Assembly (NCBI GenBank): GCA_015061905.1
Contig: SUVQ01000007.1
Span: forward strand, 1-64,000
Length of the DNA: 64,000 nucleotides
Direction of reading: 5' to 3'
DNA from: Verrucomicrobiota bacterium
GTDB taxonomy: Bacteria; Verrucomicrobiota; Verrucomicrobiia; Opitutales; UBA953
Positions 46,401-55,040 of the stretch are shown piece by piece. Every line of letters starts with the position of its first letter. The first letter of the stretch is position 1. Under the pieces are notes generated by a model. It did no database searches. It was not told the DNA's origin and worked only from the letters and a program-made list of their open reading frames with translations. A program made the translations under genes and the position numbers.

Positions 46401-49400
46401 GCAGACACACTTTTCTCCGGCGAAAAAACGGCAGCGGAATGGTTGCGCAAGGTTTTCTCCGTTGAAAACGTCAATGCGTTTTTGGGTTCCAAGGAAGCTC
46501 AGCTTTCCGCGATGATGAAAGACTCGCTTCGCGCGCTCGTTAATCAGATTGCGAGCGGCGAAGAAGGCGTTTGTGCGTATTTGGACGGTTCCAATCCGAA
46601 AACGGCATCTCTGAATGTCGAAGGCTGGAACAAAATCGTTGCCGCCGGCGGTTTGGAATATCTCAAAGCCGCTTACAAGGGTGCCGGATTCGACAAAATG
46701 CCGGACGAGACGCTGTATTCGCTCATCACGAACTTCTATCCGACTTCGGAAAAGTATCAGTTCCAAATCACGTCGTGGAATGTTGCACAAATCGGAAAAA
46801 TTTACGGAGTGGAGCTGATTAATCCGGATTATGACGATTTGAAAGCCGCATTCGGCTACGATAATACGGACTTCGCGGGAACGCTTTCCGGCTCAATGAA
46901 TTTGGTCAAATTCGGCTCGGAATCTCTGAAGCTCACGGGCGTAAACACCTACAGCGGACAAACGAGCGTGGAAGCCGGGGAGCTTTACGTCGATTATGAC
47001 GCGATTGCTCAAACGTCCGGCGTTTTCGTAAAATCCGGCGCGTTGCTGACAATTAATGCCACGAAGGAGATGATTGAGGACAGCTATCGCGACCCGGAAA
47101 CCGGAAAGATGCCTTCCGGCTACAATCCGGAAACGGCAACGGGCGCAATGTTTGTTCCTGAAAGCCAAGCCCGGCTGAGCGGCGGAGGCGTTGTTCTTAA
47201 AGTCGGCGACGGCGTTGTCGACCTCGGAAACGCCTTGCTCGATGTTCCGGAAGGCGGCGAGGATTTTACGGGAACGTTCCTTGTCGCAGAGGGCGGTTTG
47301 GTGGCGACGGTCGATGCCGAAGCTCGCAGTCCGAAATTCGGAATTACGCTCAACGCCGTAAGCCAATATGATGATACCGGGAACGCGATTCCCGCTTCGT
47401 TTAAGCTCGCCTTCGCACGGGAAGAAGCAAACAACGCGATTTTCCGCGCCCCGGAACTCGGAGCCGTTGAGCTGAATTTCGAAGGAAAAATTGAAGGCAA
47501 GGGAACGTTTATTCTCGATGCCGGAATTTCCGGATATGTCTCCGGAGGAAAATTTGTTTCACTCGGAAACAATACCTTGGCGGTCGCCGGGAAAAATTTC
47601 TCTCCGACGGACGCGGAAATCGCGAGCGGCGCACTGCGCATTGACGCTGACGGAACCGCACTCAGCACGAAGACGTTCGCGCTCGGAAGCGATGCGGAAC
47701 TCGTGTTTGACCTTTCGGCGAGCACGACGCTTTCCGGCTCCGTTATTTCCGGAACGCAGTCTGCGGGAACGGAAACCCTGCGCGTGTCCGCTACCGGTCT
47801 CGATTTGACAACCGATTCCACCGGAGCGACCTACGAAAAACGTGAACTGGATTTGAAAAACGTTCGCTTCGCGAATGTGGACGCAATCGAGCTCGTCGGC
47901 GGCGCACAACTCAAAATCGGAGAATTGAACGGCACTCCGGCACCGACGGACGACGAAAAGAAAATCGTTCTCTCGTCGTTGGTAATGGGCTCGCAAACGT
48001 CTCTCGATTTGGGCTTCGAACGCACGATTGAATTGTCCGGGGATTCGGTGCTTGCCGGTGCTCTCACCGGGCGCGGCACGCTTACTTTCAGCGGAGAAAC
48101 GCTCACGCTCGGGAGCACTGATTCCGCCGGCCCGACGACAGGATTTTCCGGAACATTGAGCATCACCGGCAACAAGGACCACACAATCAACTTGAACGCC
48201 GGAGCCGGAAGAACGGTTGACTTTAACGGGCTTTCCGTTACCGCTGCCGCTGATGAAAACGTAACCTTCGTTAAAAACGGCGAAGGCTCCGTGAAGATTT
48301 CGGAAAACGCAAGTGTTGTTCCCAAAAACAAAATCGACGTCGCAAATTTAAATATCAATGTTCTGGCGGGAACGCTGGAAGTCGGTGCCGGGCTTTTCAC
48401 AAACCAACCGGATTCCTTGGCAATCGCAGAGGGTGCGACGTTCCGCTTCTCGGATCCGTTGACGAATTTCGCACTCGATAACCTTGGTTCGCTTTCCGGC
48501 GCGGGAACGCTCTCTTTCTCGACGGCAACCACCGCGACGATTACCGCAAACGGGAATATCAAGCCCGAAGCGTTTACGGGAATCATCGATGTCGGCAGCA
48601 ACGTAACGCTTGATTTGGCGGCAAACGTCGAAGAATTTGCCGCTTTCTCCGGCGCGGGAACGATTAACGTCAAATCCGGGAAATTGACGGTTACGGTGAA
48701 TGCCAATGAAACCGGCGCACAGAAATTTGACGGCACGCTTATCGGACTGACGGATTTGACGGTTGTCGGCGACGGCGCAATGGTTCTGGAGTCTGTCCCG
48801 ACGGGGCTTAATTCCGTAACGGTCGGTTCCGCAACGCAGTCCGGCGGTTTCGGCGTTGGCGCGACGGAGAATTTGGCAATCAAAGCACTCGGCGCAGAAT
48901 CCCGCATCCTTGTTACGAGCGCGGGAACGTCCGCATTTGCGGGAACGGTTTCCGTGGGCGAAAATGTTTCCTCTCTCGTGCTTTTGCGCGACGGCGAACT
49001 GGATCTTTCCGCTGAAAATGCAGTTTCGAAAGCCTTTAACCTCAAGACGGAAGGCGGAGAGGACCTGCTTCTGAACGGTTCCGAAAATTCTCCGTTTGTT
49101 ACCCTCGGAAACGTCGCCGGTAAAACGCTGACGCTGACGGACCTCGTAAAACTCAACGAAACTATTGAGCTGAGCGCAAATGCGAATGCAAACGGGAACG
49201 GCGGGCTTGTATTCAAAACCACTCCGAATGCGTTCCGTGCGGTGCGTCCGACCGAAGTTACGGTTTGGTCCAAAGATATTTCCGGAACCGGAGGAATCAC
49301 GGTTGAGTCGGGAACAAATTTGCAACTGGACGCTTCAGTTCTGTCGTATGAAGGCGAAACACTCGTCAAAGGCGGATCTACGCTGATTTACGGCGCGGAA

Positions 49401-50969
49401 AAAACGGTTTCGAAATCGTCCAAGCTCGAAATCGCGAGCGGCGGCACGCTCATCGGCGGCGTCAGCCTCGTCGGTGAAAGCTCCGATGTCGTGTTCAACT
49501 CCGGAACGACCTTTGTTTTCACGGGCGACGGAATTGAGTTCACGGGAACGGCGGAAGTTGTTGCCGGAAAACTGAAGGTAGAAATCGATACCGAAGCGAC
49601 GAGTGTTCGCGGAACCCCCGTTTCGCTGTTCAAATACATCGGGAGCGGCAATCCGACGGGAAAGAACAAGATTACTTTCGATAATCTCACCATCGTGTCT
49701 GCTGACGGGCTCAATTATTACAAGGACCCGGCGCAAACCGGATCGACATCGATCTATATCGTGGCGAACGATCTTGCCAATGCCGGCGTGGATTTACACG
49801 AAGGCATCAGCTCGGCATTTGTCGGTTTGCTGAACGATATTACGCAGACTGATGCCGGCGAGTTGAAAAATACCGTCAACGGAATCGTTCTCAAAGAAGG
49901 GCGCTACAATACACTCACGGCGGCGGGGCAACTTGCTGAGGCGATTATCAAGACGCCGAACAGCGACCTTGCGGGAACGCTGAACAACCTTTCCCCGCTG
50001 AGCTACGGCGCAATGCTCGCGCTCCCGCAAAGCGGATTTGTCAGCGACATCGCCGCGATTTCCTCGCGCATTGAGCAACGCCGCTACGACAGCTACACGC
50101 AATTCGCGTGGGAAATTCACGACGACTGGGAATTTTTCGCGCAAGCGCAAGGCACGCTCGCTCAGGCGGACGAAGGAAAGCCGGATACGCGCACTTTCGA
50201 TATGAACTCCTACGGCGCAATCGCCGGGATGGACGTTAAGATGAACGCGACAACCGTCGCCGGATTCTCTTTCGCCTACGATTTCGGCGATGCCGATATT
50301 CACGACAACGGCGGCGAAATTCAATCTCACGACGTTCGCGCGACGGCGTTTATCGGAAAACTCATCGAAAACCGCTTCTATGTGGACGCGGGCGTGCAGG
50401 CAGGTTTCGCCATGTTTGACGTGGATCGCAGAACCGTGCTCGGCGGAGTAAACGGGGACACGACCGCTTGGCATGCGGGCGCGTTTGCGAACGCGGGAAT
50501 GCTCATTCCGCTCGGCATGAGCGAAGACGAAAAAACAAGCGTGAACCTCATGCCTTACGTCGGTTTGGCGTATTCCTACTACGGCGTGAACGCTTTTGAC
50601 GAATCCGGCGCGGCAACGGCACTCGACACCGACTCTTTCGGCGCGAGCAGTTTGCGTGCGACTGTCGGCGCGTCGCTCGCGGTAACGTTCCCGTGGCTCG
50701 GAAAAACTTCCCGCTTCAATCTTGACGTAGCCTACACGCGTGAATTGATGGATTCCGACGTTGATATTGACTACGCGATGCCGGAAATCAGCGATGCTTC
50801 CTACACCGCGTCCGCGAAAACATTTGCGGAAGACTCGTTCTCTATCGGTCCGCGCTTGAGCTACGACTTGGATCGCAACAACAGCATCTACGGCGGCTAT
50901 CGCTTTGAAATGTCAACGGATTCGGATACGGCTCACTCCGTAAATCTCGGTTTCCGTTCCCGTTTCTAA
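43461..50969 (+). CDS. Giant autotransporter adhesin-like protein (2502 aa)
   Basis: The signal peptide starts MIFSKKTLFAAAMLAGAVIS. A passenger of about 2,200 residues has beta-helix units (SLNLVKFGSESLKLTGVNTY and similar) and one alpha-helical stretch at about residues 880-1100. The C-terminal barrel begins near WEFFAQAQGTLAQADEGK and ends HSVNLGFRSRF. Both the barrel and a preceding linker (LSPLSYGAMLALPQSGF) are paralogous to the neighbour at 34365-43409 (LSPSIFASMLAMPVAAF). The gap between the two is 51 nt with no terminator, so they are probably cotranscribed. No enzymatic motif was recognised. Confidence 0.92.
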   Translation: MIFSKKTLFAAAMLAGAVISVSAATKDASDFGNGYLWTNDVQEDISINENLNITVSEGEAITLSGSFLSQQGSVLDSWNDENNNLTYKDDTETITISGGGTVEYAGEKGSAYYTQTYKLNRGDKHSDPEDLIFKAWEGFDSFVSAGNFTGTVVVEGEGTTLNLKGQLVQFVGLYKPNQTDSDTPVALEIDDYVGASVTLKDGAVLSFEESNKNLAAQRLHTNLLAERVNALNFVKNLHSDSKSVLRLGTDAGSHNRIVLYSSEADRQVEGLDYTYNKVDISTVGRLAGNGRLYVVGEGAVAFIGESELDPGKSTTGNTWEKGNHLADIIIDNYVTFVGANIYGKTASGADGSAKGEIEGDTSQKLSMLTDSEALAVAVDNVFANATAVQLGTTANATGTYQTLGQTQVLAGAVNASAISGTEGAIQDVSLVTVYGNQVFNNFQSLWRERSALMADASEDRASNTEAFLQSWNDGSKHYQRGSSKKLRVAGGSVLTINQDAYRDGWFQGEIITRLGTDSHEHDDLKLDDNGDGLVVKTGAGTFLYDCSSTPSEFGRFSGSLSRLRVEEGRWVSSLAGIEKTNVEIGEEGNLELLVDDAGFVTGLIKGSGTLELSRVIILENDLTSTSLSEVSDPAATLQYRRLALAYLNTPEASVQFTTEQSQFTGSVVVRDGLPLILGEVGEKSPSIFSSAESIILRGLNPEEERYDNLLGSYDGTSLQYSSLQVLSGVQMVRNLIGEANYSTVKVEADATLVLTKTDEDAIFGGTISGNGNLINLGGSRAVRMKSNDNTNGGDLFGALISLSGALSVSQTNANNGFSGLFLANGSSATFSGNDYAKVGALIGEAETSVSASGDFHVGRADRTLSGREGEYFATAQYDKYEKYFTGTSLKDNFYKSLSDAATSSRSKKFTYDSTVKYLKNPAKLIYTTDENVYDGAFSRILASTKYDATSKTDKILEAMQSGAGAKNSARYDFSTGTTVSADTLFSGEKTAAEWLRKVFSVENVNAFLGSKEAQLSAMMKDSLRALVNQIASGEEGVCAYLDGSNPKTASLNVEGWNKIVAAGGLEYLKAAYKGAGFDKMPDETLYSLITNFYPTSEKYQFQITSWNVAQIGKIYGVELINPDYDDLKAAFGYDNTDFAGTLSGSMNLVKFGSESLKLTGVNTYSGQTSVEAGELYVDYDAIAQTSGVFVKSGALLTINATKEMIEDSYRDPETGKMPSGYNPETATGAMFVPESQARLSGGGVVLKVGDGVVDLGNALLDVPEGGEDFTGTFLVAEGGLVATVDAEARSPKFGITLNAVSQYDDTGNAIPASFKLAFAREEANNAIFRAPELGAVELNFEGKIEGKGTFILDAGISGYVSGGKFVSLGNNTLAVAGKNFSPTDAEIASGALRIDADGTALSTKTFALGSDAELVFDLSASTTLSGSVISGTQSAGTETLRVSATGLDLTTDSTGATYEKRELDLKNVRFANVDAIELVGGAQLKIGELNGTPAPTDDEKKIVLSSLVMGSQTSLDLGFERTIELSGDSVLAGALTGRGTLTFSGETLTLGSTDSAGPTTGFSGTLSITGNKDHTINLNAGAGRTVDFNGLSVTAAADENVTFVKNGEGSVKISENASVVPKNKIDVANLNINVLAGTLEVGAGLFTNQPDSLAIAEGATFRFSDPLTNFALDNLGSLSGAGTLSFSTATTATITANGNIKPEAFTGIIDVGSNVTLDLAANVEEFAAFSGAGTINVKSGKLTVTVNANETGAQKFDGTLIGLTDLTVVGDGAMVLESVPTGLNSVTVGSATQSGGFGVGATENLAIKALGAESRILVTSAGTSAFAGTVSVGENVSSLVLLRDGELDLSAENAVSKAFNLKTEGGEDLLLNGSENSPFVTLGNVAGKTLTLTDLVKLNETIELSANANANGNGGLVFKTTPNAFRAVRPTEVTVWSKDISGTGGITVESGTNLQLDASVLSYEGETLVKGGSTLIYGAEKTVSKSSKLEIASGGTLIGGVSLVGESSDVVFNSGTTFVFTGDGIEFTGTAEVVAGKLKVEIDTEATSVRGTPVSLFKYIGSGNPTGKNKITFDNLTIVSADGLNYYKDPAQTGSTSIYIVANDLANAGVDLHEGISSAFVGLLNDITQTDAGELKNTVNGIVLKEGRYNTLTAAGQLAEAIIKTPNSDLAGTLNNLSPLSYGAMLALPQSGFVSDIAAISSRIEQRRYDSYTQFAWEIHDDWEFFAQAQGTLAQADEGKPDTRTFDMNSYGAIAGMDVKMNATTVAGFSFAYDFGDADIHDNGGEIQSHDVRATAFIGKLIENRFYVDAGVQAGFAMFDVDRRTVLGGVNGDTTAWHAGAFANAGMLIPLGMSEDEKTSVNLMPYVGLAYSYYGVNAFDESGAATALDTDSFGASSLRATVGASLAVTFPWLGKTSRFNLDVAYTRELMDSDVDIDYAMPEISDASYTASAKTFAEDSFSIGPRLSYDLDRNNSIYGGYRFEMSTDSDTAHSVNLGFRSRF

Positions 50970-50993
50970 AAAAACGCGATTTTCCGAAAATCG

Positions 50994-51027
50994 AAGAGGA
51001 GGCGACGTTCCCGTCGCTTCCTCTTTG
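50994..51027 (+). terminator. Hairpin after the giant autotransporters
   Basis: AGAGGAGGCGAC pairs with GTCGCTTCCTCT (one G-T) and the loop is the CGTTCCC motif itself. The following T content is low (TTTGCGTTG), so termination may be partial. Confidence 0.65.
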
Positions 51028-51110
51028 CGTTGTGAATTAAGCCGTTTGTGAGGCAATTTTATTTTTTTTCTTGCCGCGTTCCCGCCGAATCATTTCCATT
51101 AACCCTTAAA

Positions 51111-51401
51111 ATGTCAGAAACGACCCACACCAGAGAGCTTATTGTTCAAAACAAGATGGGCATCCACGCCCGTCCTGCGGCGATGATTGTGCGTATCGCC
51201 AATAAATTCCCTTCCGTCGGGCTTGATGTCGTTAAAGATGACGAGCAGGTCAACGGAAAGAGCATCATGGGTCTCATGATGCTTGCTGCCGGGTGCGGGG
51301 CGAAATTAAGTTTTGTGGCGACGGGAAATGCCGTCGACGCTGCTTGCATGCTCGATAGCCTGCAAACACTCTTTGAGAGAAAATTTGACGAAGAAAATTA
51401 A
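51111..51401 (+). CDS. ptsH: HPr-like phosphocarrier protein
   Basis: 96 aa from the ATG at 51111. It has GIHARPAAM with the phosphoryl-accepting His (about residue 21), and NGKSIMGLMMLAAG with the regulatory Ser (about residue 52) that HPr kinase modifies in many bacteria. The fold length is normal apart from a short N-terminal extension. It either relays phosphate from EI to sugar EII units or serves a regulatory PTS. No other PTS gene lies in the window. It ends at a terminator that overlaps the stop region. Confidence 0.93.
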   Translation: MSETTHTRELIVQNKMGIHARPAAMIVRIANKFPSVGLDVVKDDEQVNGKSIMGLMMLAAGCGAKLSFVATGNAVDAACMLDSLQTLFERKFDEEN

Positions 51402-51438
51402 AAAAAAGACGCGGCTCGAGGTCGCGTCTTTTTTTTTG
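51401..51438 (+). terminator. HPr terminator
   Basis: AAAAAGACGCG and CGCGTCTTTTT pair around GCTCGAGGT, with a long T-run. Its stem is the same as the ferredoxin terminator at 31676-31716. Confidence 0.93.
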
Positions 51439-51510
51439 CGTTCCCGCAAAGAGTTTTTTTGAAAATAACTTTGCGTTTTTTTTCCGGTGCACTCGGCGGG
51501 ATTCGTGCTT

Positions 51511-52068
51511 TTATTTCCAAATATCCGGGCGCAGGAGAAGTGCTTTGGAAAGAGCCGTGAGCATGAGAGCGTGTTTCATTTCGCCGCTGCGGGCGAGGGC
51601 GAGCACTTCCTGCGGAGTTGCGAGCTTCATTTCAATTTCTTCATTGGCGTCGAAATGCGTTTCTTCGACTTTTCGGCAATTTTCGATGAGCACGAAATGG
51701 CAACGGTTGTTAAAAATCGCCGGATTGGCGGCGGCGTTCCCGAGCTCAATAGGAGCGTTCCCGCGGTAGCCGGTTTCTTCCGCCACCTCGCGCACGGCGG
51801 CTTCGAGAAAATTTTCTCCTTTGTCGATGACCCCGCCGGGAAATTCCCACGAAAGCTCGCGGATGCCGAAGCGGAATTGGTTGACGAGAAGGATTTTTCC
51901 CTCGTTCGTTACCGGAATGACTGTTACCCAATCCGGCGCGTGCGCAACGTAGAAATCGCCCTCGCGTCCGTCCGTCGGGTGCGCGAAATGTTCTTTGTAA
52001 ACGTCGAAAACCACGCATTTTGCGTGAAGATTTTCTTGCGTCAAATTCCAGTGAGCCGGGGTTTTCAT
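51511..52068 (-). CDS. NUDIX hydrolase, ADP-ribose pyrophosphatase-like
   Basis: 185 aa. The Nudix box reads GGVIDKGENFLEAAVREVAE followed by ETGYRG, with the metal-binding REVAEE in place (about residues 93-117). The upstream VIPVTNEGKILLVNQFRFGI and WEFPGG fit the ADP-ribose or nucleoside-diphosphate-sugar pyrophosphatase subgroup. It probably cleans up nucleotide-linked metabolites in the cytosol. It lies downstream of the LysM gene, from which a hairpin separates it. Confidence 0.88.
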   Translation of the reverse strand: MKTPAHWNLTQENLHAKCVVFDVYKEHFAHPTDGREGDFYVAHAPDWVTVIPVTNEGKILLVNQFRFGIRELSWEFPGGVIDKGENFLEAAVREVAEETGYRGNAPIELGNAAANPAIFNNRCHFVLIENCRKVEETHFDANEEIEMKLATPQEVLALARSGEMKHALMLTALSKALLLRPDIWK

Positions 52069-52081
52069 AAGGTGTATTTAT

Positions 52082-52113
52082 AAAAAAATTACGCCCGCGG
52101 GAACACGGGCGTA
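52082..52113 (-). terminator. Terminator of the LysM gene
   Basis: TACGCCCG and CGGGCGTA pair, with CGGGAACA (one base from the interspersed motif) in the loop. On the minus strand the stem is followed by ATTTTTTTA. It lies between the LysM stop and the NUDIX start. Confidence 0.8.
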
Positions 52114-52134
52114 TGGATTTTACGGGAAATTGAA

Positions 52135-52749
52135 TTATTGGTTCGCGGGAACGTTGAGTTCCTGTCCGATTTGAAGCTTGGTCGGATCCAATCCCGGATT
52201 CGCGTCCATCAGCGCCTTGGTGGAAACGCCGAGTTCCTTTGCGATTTTTCCCGGATAGTCGCCTTTTTTCACGACATATTTTCCGTTGGAGGAAACCGGA
52301 GCCGTTGCGGGCGCGGGATCGGCGGAAGCCGGAGTCGCGGCGGTCGTCGTGGTGCCGCGGGCGGGACCGCTTGTGCGACCTTCGAGGCGGTCGAGGCGCT
52401 TGTTGGTTTGCGTTCCGTGTTCAACAAGATTTTTGATAACGCCGGAAAGTTTGCTGTATTCCGCTTTCACCATCGCTTCGAGTTCTTCGAAATCGGTTTG
52501 AAGCGTGGAAATTCCGTCGCTGCCGGCACCGGCGTTGCGTGCGTCTGCCGCCGCTTGCTTGGCGACTTCGACGGCATCGTTCACTTCCTTGATAATGCTG
52601 TCTTTGTGGCGGGTGAGATTGCTCTTCGTGTTCCACGCGAACACGAAAGACAGTCCGCCGAGAACGAACGCGGCAATGGCAAGAATCATCGGAATTTTGG
52701 ATTCCGTGTTTACCGGTTCGATGGTTCCGTCGATTGAAGAATTTTCCAT
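52135..52749 (-). CDS. Membrane-anchored LysM protein
   Basis: 204 aa. A short cytoplasmic N-terminus is followed by one transmembrane helix (MILAIAAFVLGGLSFVFAW, about residues 21-39). A predicted coiled coil (about 45-120) and a Thr/Ala/Pro-rich linker come next. A C-terminal LysM domain (YVVKKGDYPGKIAKELGVST and following, about 158-202) should bind peptidoglycan N-acetylglucosamine. The arrangement suggests a tether between inner membrane and wall. It is divergent from the tRNA-Pro region. Confidence 0.86.
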   Translation of the reverse strand: MENSSIDGTIEPVNTESKIPMILAIAAFVLGGLSFVFAWNTKSNLTRHKDSIIKEVNDAVEVAKQAAADARNAGAGSDGISTLQTDFEELEAMVKAEYSKLSGVIKNLVEHGTQTNKRLDRLEGRTSGPARGTTTTAATPASADPAPATAPVSSNGKYVVKKGDYPGKIAKELGVSTKALMDANPGLDPTKLQIGQELNVPANQ

Positions 52750-52848
52750 AGTCTGTGTTAAATTTTTTTGCTAAGTAAAAATTGAAAGACACAATGGAAT
52801 ATTGTGTTGACAACAAGAGCAATAAAAAACGATGCTCAATGCAATTTT

Positions 52849-52926
52849 CGGGCGTTAGCGCAGTCTGGCTAGCGCATCTGCTTTGGGAGCAGAGGGTCGG
52901 GGGTTCGAATCCCTCACGCCCGACCA
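52849..52926 (+). tRNA. tRNA-Pro (anticodon UGG)
   Basis: A 78-nt cloverleaf. The acceptor CGGGCGT pairs with ACGCCCG and begins with the C1-G72 pair typical of bacterial tRNA-Pro. The anticodon arm is TCTGC-TTTGGGA-GCAGA with anticodon TGG. The T arm contains GGTTCGAATCC. The CCA end is encoded (52924-52926). A long T-run follows directly. Confidence 0.96.
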
Positions 52927-52952
52927 ATTTTTTTTTCTTTATTAAAACCCCT

Positions 52953-53960
52953 ATGAAAAAAATATCTCTTCTCGCGGTGCTTGCCGTTTCCGTTTTGTCG
53001 CTCGCGGCATCTACGCTTTCCGCCGCTACGAAAATCGCCTGTATCGGAGATTCCATTACGTTCGGCTACCTGATTCCGACCCGAAATGCGGACAATTACC
53101 CGAAGCGTCTCGGCGAACTTCTCGGCGCGGAGTTCGAAGTGCGCAATTTCGGAAATCCGGGAAAAACCTGCGGCGATTATCCGAGCCAAAAAAATCGCCG
53201 CCGCTGGCTCGGCGACAACACGGAGCACAAAAACGCCGTGGAATGGCAGGCAGATGCCTACATCTGCAATCTCGGAATCAATGACACCGGCGCGTGGTGG
53301 GACGAAAAACTTTTCGTTTCCGGTTATGAAAAACTTATCGACGCGTGGCTCGGCGGACGCAAAAACGTCGCGTTGATGATGTGGACGAAGCTCGCTCCGG
53401 ATTTTCGCGGTCCCGACGGGAAGAAGACGTTCCCGGGCAATGTTTATTTGCCCGAATTTTCCTTCCCGAAGCAGGATAACGGCTCCGCAAAAAATCGTCC
53501 CGCCGCCGAAAAACTTTTGGCGAAAATCGCAAAAAAATACAAAGCGCACGGCATTGACGCCTACTCTCCGCTTGCCGGACATCCGGAATTTTATTTGCCC
53601 GACGGCTTGCACCCGAACGCTCTCGGCGCAAAGCGGCTCGCGGAAATGACCTTTGCCGAATTGGTAAAAGCGGATTTTCCGCAAATTAAAATCCCGCAGG
53701 GAAAGCCGCAACTCGTTCCCGCCAAAGACGGAAAAAGCATTACGCTCAAAAACAAGGGCGAGGTCGCCATCTTGCTCGACGGCGCGGCTTTGCGCTACGG
53801 AAAGGCGGCTTTTGTCTTTGAAAACGCAACGGTAATTCCGCCGAAGGGCGAAATCGTGGTCGCACTCGGCGGCGCGCAGGACCGGAAAGATCCGGCGGCG
53901 CCGTTGGTTTCCGCTCAATTGAAACGTGCCGCCGGAATCAAATACGTTCCCGCGAAATAG
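52953..53960 (+). CDS. Secreted SGNH/GDSL hydrolase, long form
   Basis: 335 aa. The signal peptide starts MKKISLLAVLAVSVLSLAAS. Block I is ACIGDSITFG with the nucleophile Ser (about residue 34), block III is NLGINDTGAW, and block V is DGLHPNALGAKRLAE with the catalytic Asp/His. A C-terminal beta extension of about 80 aa follows. The family removes acyl groups from carbohydrates, so an acetyl-esterase on xylan, pectin or sialic acids is likely, but the substrate is not defined. It starts 27 nt after the tRNA and converges on a second SGNH gene. Confidence 0.85.
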   Translation: MKKISLLAVLAVSVLSLAASTLSAATKIACIGDSITFGYLIPTRNADNYPKRLGELLGAEFEVRNFGNPGKTCGDYPSQKNRRRWLGDNTEHKNAVEWQADAYICNLGINDTGAWWDEKLFVSGYEKLIDAWLGGRKNVALMMWTKLAPDFRGPDGKKTFPGNVYLPEFSFPKQDNGSAKNRPAAEKLLAKIAKKYKAHGIDAYSPLAGHPEFYLPDGLHPNALGAKRLAEMTFAELVKADFPQIKIPQGKPQLVPAKDGKSITLKNKGEVAILLDGAALRYGKAAFVFENATVIPPKGEIVVALGGAQDRKDPAAPLVSAQLKRAAGIKYVPAK

Positions 53961-53968
53961 CGGGAACG
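53945..53968. repeat. Inverted pair of the GGGAACG motif at the stop codon
   Basis: CGTTCCCGC and GCGGGAACG form a perfect 9-bp stem around GAAATA, spanning the TAG stop of the SGNH gene. There is no T-run, so a terminator role is uncertain. Confidence 0.75.
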
Positions 53969-54010
53969 CGGCGCGGCGGCTTCGTGCTCAAAAAAGGAAG
54001 CCGGACGCCG

Positions 54011-54787
54011 CTATCTCGCCAAGCGTTTGACGGTCGGTAAAACCGCGTCCGCCCAGCGGCGATAGCCTTCCGCGTTCGGGTGAAGCAAATCCGGCATTAC
54101 GCTCGGCGAAAGTTTGTGCATATCGTCTTTTTCGACAAAAACTTTGTTGATATTGAGCCAAAAAACACGGCGGTTATCCGCGAATTTTTGAATCATCGCG
54201 TTTAGTTTTTCGTTGGTTTGGCGTTTGGCGTCCGCGTCGTCGGCTCCGCGCGGGAACACGGCAAGGAGCAGGATTTTCGTTTTCGGATGCTGCGCGCCGA
54301 TTTTTTCCAAAATCGCTTTCACGCCCTGCGCCGTGTCTTCCGGCGCATCGCGCCAATTGTTGGTGCCGATCATCAGAACGACGAGTTTGGGCGACATTTT
54401 CCCGCCGAGGTTTCCGCTGTCCAAGCGCCAGAGAATGTTTTGCGTTTTGTCTCCGGAAATTCCGAAATTGACCGCATCGAGCGGCGCGATTCTTTCGTCC
54501 CAAATTTCTTTCCCGCCGTTTCGTTTTGCCGGACGCCGCCACAAATCCGTAATGGAATCGCCGAGGAAAACGATTTTTGCATTACGTTCCCGCGCAGTTG
54601 CGTTAAAGCTGTCGTTCATATTTTTCCACCAGGCGAGATTTTCGCGGCTCGCGGGAACGCAGGTCGCCGGGAGATTCTTTTGCTCCGATTTTTTTTCGGC
54701 GGCAATGGCGGCGGGCATCGAAAACGCGCTGAGTGCGCAAATTGAAAAAACAGTGAAGAGGCGGAGTAGTCTAAGCGTTTTATTCAT
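54011..54787 (-). CDS. Secreted SGNH/GDSL hydrolase, PAF-acetylhydrolase-like
   Basis: 258 aa from the ATG at 54787, chosen for the signal peptide MNKTLRLLRLFTVFSICALS and following. Block I is IVFLGDSITDLW, block II is GISGDKTQNILWRL, block III is VLMIGTNNW, and PDLLHPNAEGYRRWAD carries the Asp/His. This is the PAF-acetylhydrolase gamma-like subgroup often found among carbohydrate esterases of gut bacteria. It converges with the SGNH gene at 52953-53960, to which it is only distantly similar. Confidence 0.87.
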   Translation of the reverse strand: MNKTLRLLRLFTVFSICALSAFSMPAAIAAEKKSEQKNLPATCVPASRENLAWWKNMNDSFNATARERNAKIVFLGDSITDLWRRPAKRNGGKEIWDERIAPLDAVNFGISGDKTQNILWRLDSGNLGGKMSPKLVVLMIGTNNWRDAPEDTAQGVKAILEKIGAQHPKTKILLLAVFPRGADDADAKRQTNEKLNAMIQKFADNRRVFWLNINKVFVEKDDMHKLSPSVMPDLLHPNAEGYRRWADAVLPTVKRLAR

Positions 54788-55040
54788 AACCGATTTTATA
54801 GCAAAACCGGGCTTTTCGCGCAATCGCAGAACCGGAAACCTATTTGTGAAAAAACTTTTTTCGCGCCAAGCAACCAAGCCGTAATGTTTTTAGGAAGCAC
54901 GAATGGACACGAAGTTTCACGAATGATTTTTAACGCAAAGAAGAATCAGAATATTTGTGAAAATCTGTTTCATCTGCGGGAAAAATAAACTGCAAAAAAC
55001 TTTGCGTCTTAGCGACTTTGCGTCTTCGCGCGAGATTCTT
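54788..55040. repeat. Intergenic gap with short-period repeats
   Basis: Part of a 425-bp gap. It has CACGAA words with 10-nt spacing, the ATCTGTTTCATCTG module and the GCGTCTTAGC module at 54895-55034, then the cassette 5' block starts. The order is the same as upstream of cassette 1. No gene was found. Confidence 0.75.

Noticed and set aside
52849-53960. tRNA-Pro as an integration site of a genomic island
   Set aside because: No integrase and no partial 3' tRNA copy were found in the window.
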